A stretch of 64,000 nucleotides of DNA from Siderastrea siderea (lineage: Eukaryota > Cnidaria > Anthozoa > Scleractinia > Rhizangiidae), in the NCBI GenBank assembly GCA_964030785.1, contig OZ034978.1, forward strand, positions 702,001 through 766,000, given 5' to 3'. Position numbers and translations under genes: made by a program. Below, one piece after another: positions 58,830-64,000 of this stretch. How positions within the stretch are numbered: the stretch's first letter is position 1; every line of letters starts with the position of its first letter. The notes under the pieces were generated by a model that saw only the letters and a list, made by a program, of their open reading frames with translations, had not been told where the DNA came from and searched no databases.

Positions 58830-60942
58830 AATAAACTCATAATAGACAGAATTCGTTATGGGTCTCTGATAGCTAATACTAAGATAACGTATTACAGACA
58901 TGGAAATCATCATGAAACACCTAGTTTTGTCTTTTGCCGGCAAGTTTAGGGAAAAGGAGGTTTGAGTGACTCGTTATCGACAAAATTCGGTCCGTGTCGT
59001 AAAGCGCGAAAGCTTTCAAAATATTCCAAAGACATCAAAGTGATCATGAATCAAGTGATTTGAGCTGTTTCCGGCAACTATTGAATAAATCCACTTTTTC
59101 GAACGACTAATAATGGACAGAATTCGTTATGCTTCGTAGAGAGCTAAGACTGAGAGAATGCCTTACAGACATAAAAATCATGACAAAACTCCTGGTTTGC
59201 TCAGTTCCCAACAACTTCTGACCAAACGGGATTTGCAGCGAGTCGTTAGGGATGCCTTTCGGTTTGTGTCGTACACTGTCACAGCTTGCAAAATATGCCA
59301 CGGATATGGAAGTCATCATGAGAGAAGTGATTTGAGCTTTTTCCAGCAACTTTTAAATAAATGCAGTTTTCGAAAAACTCATACTGGAAAGAAACCGTTA
59401 TGTGTCGTGGAGCGCTAAAACTGAATGTCCTACAGACTTAAGCTAAAGCTGAGAGAATGTAGTAAAGATATGGAAATCATCATAAAAAGCCCAGTTTGGT
59501 CAGTTCCCAACAATTTCTGGCAAAAGGACTATGGACTAAATTCGGTCCGTGTCCTAAGGGGCCAAGGCTTTGAGAATATGAGACAGGCATTACAGTCGTC
59601 ATGAAAGAAGTCATTTGAGCTGTTTCCGTCAACTATGGAATAAAGCCAGTTTTCGAGAGTCTCATGATGGAGAGAATTCGTCATGCGTAGTGGAGAGCTA
59701 AAACTGAAACAATGTCCTACAGACATGACAATCAGGATAAAACACCTGGTTTGGTCAGTTTCCAAAATGATCTGACAAAACGAGATCTGCAGTGACTCGG
59801 TAGGGACGTATGTGGGTTTGTGTCGTACAGGGGTTAAAGGTTGCAGAACATCCCACAGACATCGAAGTCATCATGAAACTAGTGATTTAAGTTTCTTCCG
59901 GAAGCTATTTCTAAAATGCAGTTTTCGAATGACTCATAATGGACAGAATTCCTTTTGGGTCGCAGAGAGCTAAAACTAAGAGAATTGTACTACAGACATG
60001 GAAATCATCAAGAAACAGCTGGTAAGGTCTTTTGCCAAAGAGTTCTGACAAAAAGAGATTTGCTGTGACTCGTTATTGACTAAAACCGTTCAGAATGTGC
60101 CACAGACATTAAAGTCATCATGAAAGAAGTGATTTGAACTGTTACCGTCAACTATAGAATAAATATGGTTTTCGAACGATTCATAATGGACAGAATTCGT
60201 TATGCGTCGTAAAGAGCTGATACTAAGAGAACGTACAACAGACATGGAAATCATCATAAAACACCGAGTAAGGTCTTTTCCCAGCAAGTTTTGACAAAAC
60301 GTAATTTCAGTAACAAGTTATGGACAAAAGGCAATCCGTGTCGTACATTGCTGAAACTTGCAGAATATAAAGCAGACAACAAAGTCATCATGAAACAGGT
60401 GGATTCAGCTGTTTCCGGTAACTATTGAAAAACGCAGTTTTCGAAAGGCTCATAATGGACAGTATTCGTTATGTGTCGTAAAAAGCTAAAACTGATTGAA
60501 TGTTCTTCAGATATGAAAATCATGATAAAACAATTGGTTTGGTGAGTTCCATACAACTTCTGACAAAGCGAGATTTGCAGTGACTCGTTATGGAGTAAGT
60601 TTGGTCCGTGTCCTTAAGGGCCAAAGCTTTCAGAATATGCCACAGACAGTAAAGTCATCATGAAAGAAGTGATTTGAGCTGTTTCCGTCGACTATAGAAT
60701 AAATCCAGTTTTCGAAAGACCCATAATGGACAGAATGTGTTATGCGTCGTAAAGAGCTAAAACTGAGAGAATGTTCTTCAGATATGAAAATCATGATAAA
60801 ACAATTGGTTTGGTGAGTTCCATACAATTTCTGACAAAACGAGATTTGCAGTGACTCGTTTTGGTCCGTGTCCTTAAGGGCCAAAGCTTTCAGAATACCG
60901 AACAGACATTAAAGTCATCATGAAAGAAGTGATTTGAGCTGT

Positions 60943-61148
60943 AATCTCGTTTTCCCAAAACTTGCTGGCAGAAGAACAAACCATCGGTTTCTGGTGATAC
61001 CCATGTCTCTAGTACATTCGCTACGATTTAGCTCTCCACGAGACATAACAAATTCTGGCCATTATGAGTCTTTCGAAAACTAGAGTTATTCTATAGTTTC
61101 TGGAAACAGCTAAGATCACTTGCTTCATGATGACTTCAATGTCTGTGG
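60943..61148 (-). repeat. Inverted satellite segment, class S
   Basis: In 4.79-kb copy 2. Confidence 0.85.
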
Positions 61149-61511
61149 GAGCTAAAACTGAATGTCCTACAGACGTAAGCTAAAGCTGAGAGAATGTAGT
61201 AAAGATATGAACATGACCATAAAAAGCCTGGTTTGGTCAGTTGCCAACAGCTTTTGACAAAAGGAGATTTGCAGTCACTCGTTATGGACTAAAGTCGATC
61301 CGTGTCCTTAAGCAAAGCTTTCAGAATATGGCACAGACATTTAAATTCATCATGAAAGAAGTGATTTGAGCTGTTTTTGTCAACTATAGAATAAATCCAG
61401 TTTCCGAAAGACCCATAATGAACAGAACTCGTTATGCGTTGTAGGAAGCTAATACTAAGAGAATGTTCGACACACATGGAAATCATCATAAAACACCTAG
61501 TGAGGTCTTTT

Positions 61512-61561
61512 ATGGACAAGTTATGGACAAAAGGCAATGGACAAGTTATGGACAAAAGGCA
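61512..61561 (+). repeat. 25-bp tandem microduplication
   Basis: Same event as at 1243, in 4.79-kb copy 2. Confidence 0.88.
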
Positions 61562-61690
61562 ATCCGTGTCGTACATGGCTGAATCTTGCAGAATATGAAA
61601 CAGACAAAAAAGTGATCATGAAACAGATTATTTAAGCTTTTCCGGGAACTATTGAAAAATGCAGTTTTCGAAAGGCCTATAATGGACAGT

Positions 61691-62195
61691 AATATGCCTG
61701 TGACATATTCTCAAAGCTTTAGCCCTTTACGACACGGACGGAATTTTTTCCATAACGACTCACTGTAATCTCGTTTTCCCAAAACTTGCTGGCAGAAGAA
61801 CAAACCATCGGTTTCTGGTGATACCCATGTCTCTAGTACATTCGCTACGATTTAGCTCTCCGCGAGACATAACAAATTCTGGCCATTATGAGTCTTTCGA
61901 AAACTAGAGTTATTCTATAGTTTCTGGAAACAGCTAAGATCACTTGCTTCATGATGACTTCAATGTCCGTGGCATATTCTGAAACTTTAGCTCTCTTACC
62001 ACACAGACTGAATTTTGTCCTTAACGAGTCACTAAAATCTTGTTTTGTTAAAACGTGCTGAAAAAAGGCGTTACCTGGTGTTTTATGATGATTTCCATCT
62101 CTGTAGTACATTCTCTTAGTTTTAGCTCTCTACTACACATAACGAATTCTGTCCAGTATGAGTCTTTCGAAAACTGCATTTATTCAAAAGTTGCC
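61691..62195 (-). repeat. Inverted satellite segment, class L
   Basis: In 4.79-kb copy 2. Confidence 0.88.
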
Positions 62196-62661
62196 GTGGT
62201 AGAGAGCTAAACCTGAGAGAATGTCCTACAGACATAAAAATCATGATAAAACACATGGTTTACTCGATTCCCAACAACTTCTGACAAAACGACTTTTGCA
62301 ATGACCCGTTAGCGACGTATTTCGGTTTGAGTCGTACACTGTTAAGGCTTGCAGAATATGCATGGATATGGAAGTCATCGTGAGAGAAGTGATTTGAGCT
62401 GTTTCCTGCAACTTTTGAATCAATGCTGTTTTTGAAAGACTCATAATGGCCAGAATTGGTTATTCGTGGTAGAGAGCTAAGGCTGAGAGAATGTCCTACA
62501 GACATGGAAAACATAAGAAGACAGTTTGCTCTTTTTCCGGAAAGTTTTGAAATAACGAGATTTCAGTGACTCGTTATGGACAAAATACAGTCCGTGTCGT
62601 AAAGGGCTAAGGCTTGCAGAATATGGCACAGACAACGAAGTTATGATGAAAGAAGTGATTT

Positions 62662-62875
62662 CCTGCAGCTATTGAATAAATCCTGTTTTTTAAAGACTCA
62701 TAGTGGCGCGAATTCCTTAGGCGTCGTGGAGAGCTGGTCACTTCCCAACAACTTTTGACCAATAAATCCTGCAGCTATTGAATAAATCCTGTTTTTGAAA
62801 GACTCATAGTGGCGAGAATTCCTTAGGCGTCGTGGAGAGCTGGTCACTTCCCAACAACTTTTGACCAATAAATCC
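62662..62875 (+). repeat. 106-bp tandem duplication of part of a monomer
   Basis: Same event as at 2393, in 4.79-kb copy 2. Confidence 0.87.
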
Positions 62876-63334
62876 TGTTTTGGAAAGACATAATGGAGAG
62901 AATTCGCTATGCGTCGTAGAGAGCTAAAACAAGGAGAATCTACTGCAGAGATGGAAATCTTCATAAAACATCTGGTAAGTACTTTTGCCAGCAAGTTTTA
63001 AAAAAATGAGACTTTAGCGACTCGTTATGGCCAAATACGGTCTGTGTCGTAAAGGGCTAAAGTTGCAGAATGTGCCACAGACATCGAAGTCATGATGAGG
63101 GAAATTATTTTAGTTATTTCCAGGAACTATAGAATAAATTCAGTTTTAGAAAGACTCATAATGGACAGAACTCCTTATGCATCGTAAAGAGCTAAAACTG
63201 AGAATGTCCTACAGACATAAAAATCATGATCAAACACCTTTCTTTTCGATTCTCAAGAACTTCTGACAAAACGATATTTGCAGTGACCCGTTATGGACGT
63301 ATTTCGGTTTGTGTCGTACACTGTTAAACCTTGG

Positions 63335-63619
63335 AAAACTGGATTTTTCAAAGGTTCTCGGGAAAAACTCAGATCACTTGGTTGATGATGACTTCGATGA
63401 CTATTAGACTATTGTCAAAACTTGCAGGGAAGAGGCCTTGCCAGGTGTTTTATGATTATTTTCATCTCTGTAGTACATTCTCTCAGTTTTAGCTCTCTAC
63501 GATGCATAACGAATTCTGTCCAAGATGAGTCTTTCGTAAACTGCATTTATTCAAAAGTTGCCAGAAAGAGCTCAAATGACTTATCTCATGTTGACTTCAA
63601 TATCCGTGGCATATTCTGG
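63335..63619 (-). repeat. Inverted satellite segment, class M, with internal deletion
   Basis: In 4.79-kb copy 2. Confidence 0.85.
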
Positions 63620-64000
63620 AATAAACTCATAATAGACAGAATTCGTTATGGGTCTCTGATAGCTAATACTAAGATAACGTATTACAGACATGGAAATCAT
63701 CATGAAACACCTAGTTTTGTCTTTTGCCGGCAAGTTTAGGGAAAAGGAGGTTTGAGTGACTCGTTATCGACAAAATTCGGTCCGTGTCGTAAAGCGCGAA
63801 AGCTTTCAAAATATTCCAAAGACATCAAAGTGATCATGAATCAAGTGATTTGAGCTGTTTCCGGCAACTATTGAATAAATCCACTTTTTCGAACGACTAA
63901 TAATGGACAGAATTCGTTATGCTTCGTAGAGAGCTAAGACTGAGAGAATGCCTTACAGACATAAAAATCATGACAAAACTCCTGGTTTGCTCAGTTCCCA

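Larger units (their letters stand above)
54470..59260. repeat. 4,790-bp higher-order repeat, copy 1
   Basis: Tandem with the next block at a constant offset of 4790, e.g. 54739/59529, 55300/60090, 55840/60630 and 57055/61845. The exact start is uncertain to ~70 bp because the tandem join falls in similar units. Inverted segments occur in the order S, L, M. No gene is seen. Confidence 0.85.
59260..64000. repeat. 4,790-bp higher-order repeat, copy 2 (cut by window end)
   Basis: In the stretches compared this copy appears identical to the preceding one. It ends at the window edge about 50 bp short of a complete unit. No gene is seen. Confidence 0.84.

Noticed and set aside
1..64000. Over a hundred short open frames of 60-140 codons with similar translations (e.g. 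ending NSSNHFFHDDFN or beginning METDQTRCF)
   Set aside because: They are translations of the same satellite monomer in either orientation. The unit is ~271 bp, which shifts the frame at each repeat. Frames start and stop at monomer-specific positions, cross inversion joins and have no domain, and many lack an ATG start.
1..64000. CRISPR-like array
   Set aside because: There is no short conserved repeat with unique spacers. The whole 271-bp unit is conserved, and no cas-like gene is present.
1..64000. CENP-B box in the monomer
   Set aside because: TTTCGAAAGACTCATAA matches the TTCG....A..C part of the vertebrate box but not the CGGG end. Six of nine fixed positions is near what chance allows in a 271-bp unit.
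1..64000. tRNA, 5S rRNA or SINE origin of the monomer
   Set aside because: I could not find A-box/B-box promoter patterns, a cloverleaf or an A-rich tail in the unit on either strand.

Overview
The window is one continuous eukaryotic satellite-DNA array with no convincing complete gene. Apart from two copies of a ~1.25-1.29 kb insertion, all 64 kb is built from a ~271-bp AT-rich monomer. By length this is roughly 225 monomer equivalents. Most monomers carry an EcoRI site in the anchor GAATTCGTTATGCGTCGT. Each monomer is itself an old dimer of two ~135-bp halves (called A and B here). No open frame in the satellite exceeds 143 codons, and the frames come from a repeat whose length is not a multiple of three. 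The organism cannot be named from this sequence. A complex satellite with a TTAA-type DNA transposon insertion suits a heterochromatic or pericentromeric region of an animal or other eukaryote.

The array has unusual architecture. Monomers are mostly in the + orientation, but at least 33 segments are inverted. They fall into three recurrent classes with the same breakpoints each time: S (~205 bp, 4 copies), L (~505 bp, 14 copies) and M (~285-350 bp, 15 copies). Class L begins in a short hairpin that is perfect in five copies. These mixed-orientation groups were amplified as higher-order repeats (HORs).

Layout. 1-3142: partial copy of a 4.79-kb HOR. 3143-13687 and 13688-24459: two copies of a ~10.5-kb HOR, nearly identical in their first 5 kb, containing a 1,034-bp sub-tandem. 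24460-25721: first TTAA-flanked insertion. 25718-30405: satellite that recurs at 40.4-47.6 kb. 30406-33107: direct-only block with a ~2.0-2.1-kb internal duplication. 33108-47575: a second large copy of the 18.49-30.4 kb region (offset ~14.62-14.70 kb), carrying the second copy of the insertion (39128-40423) and an extra 2,457-bp duplication. 47576-54470: block related to both the window start and the 4.79-kb HOR, with a 3.07-kb duplication. 54470-64000: two 4,790-bp HOR copies, the last cut by the window edge. Positions 1-~3790 match 55480-~59270 and 60270-64000, so the array continues on both sides.

The insertion is the only non-satellite sequence. Comparison with unoccupied satellite units gives an exact TTAA target duplication, and the ends form short imperfect inverted repeats. 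This is the signature of a piggyBac-like (TTAA-specific) non-autonomous element. Inside is a broken coding-like stretch with one predicted membrane helix, which I cannot assign to a family. Both copies arose by the ~14.6-kb satellite duplication, not by two insertions.

All boundaries, offsets and identities were read by eye. Segment edges are good to about 10 bp, or 50-70 bp where a range is given.
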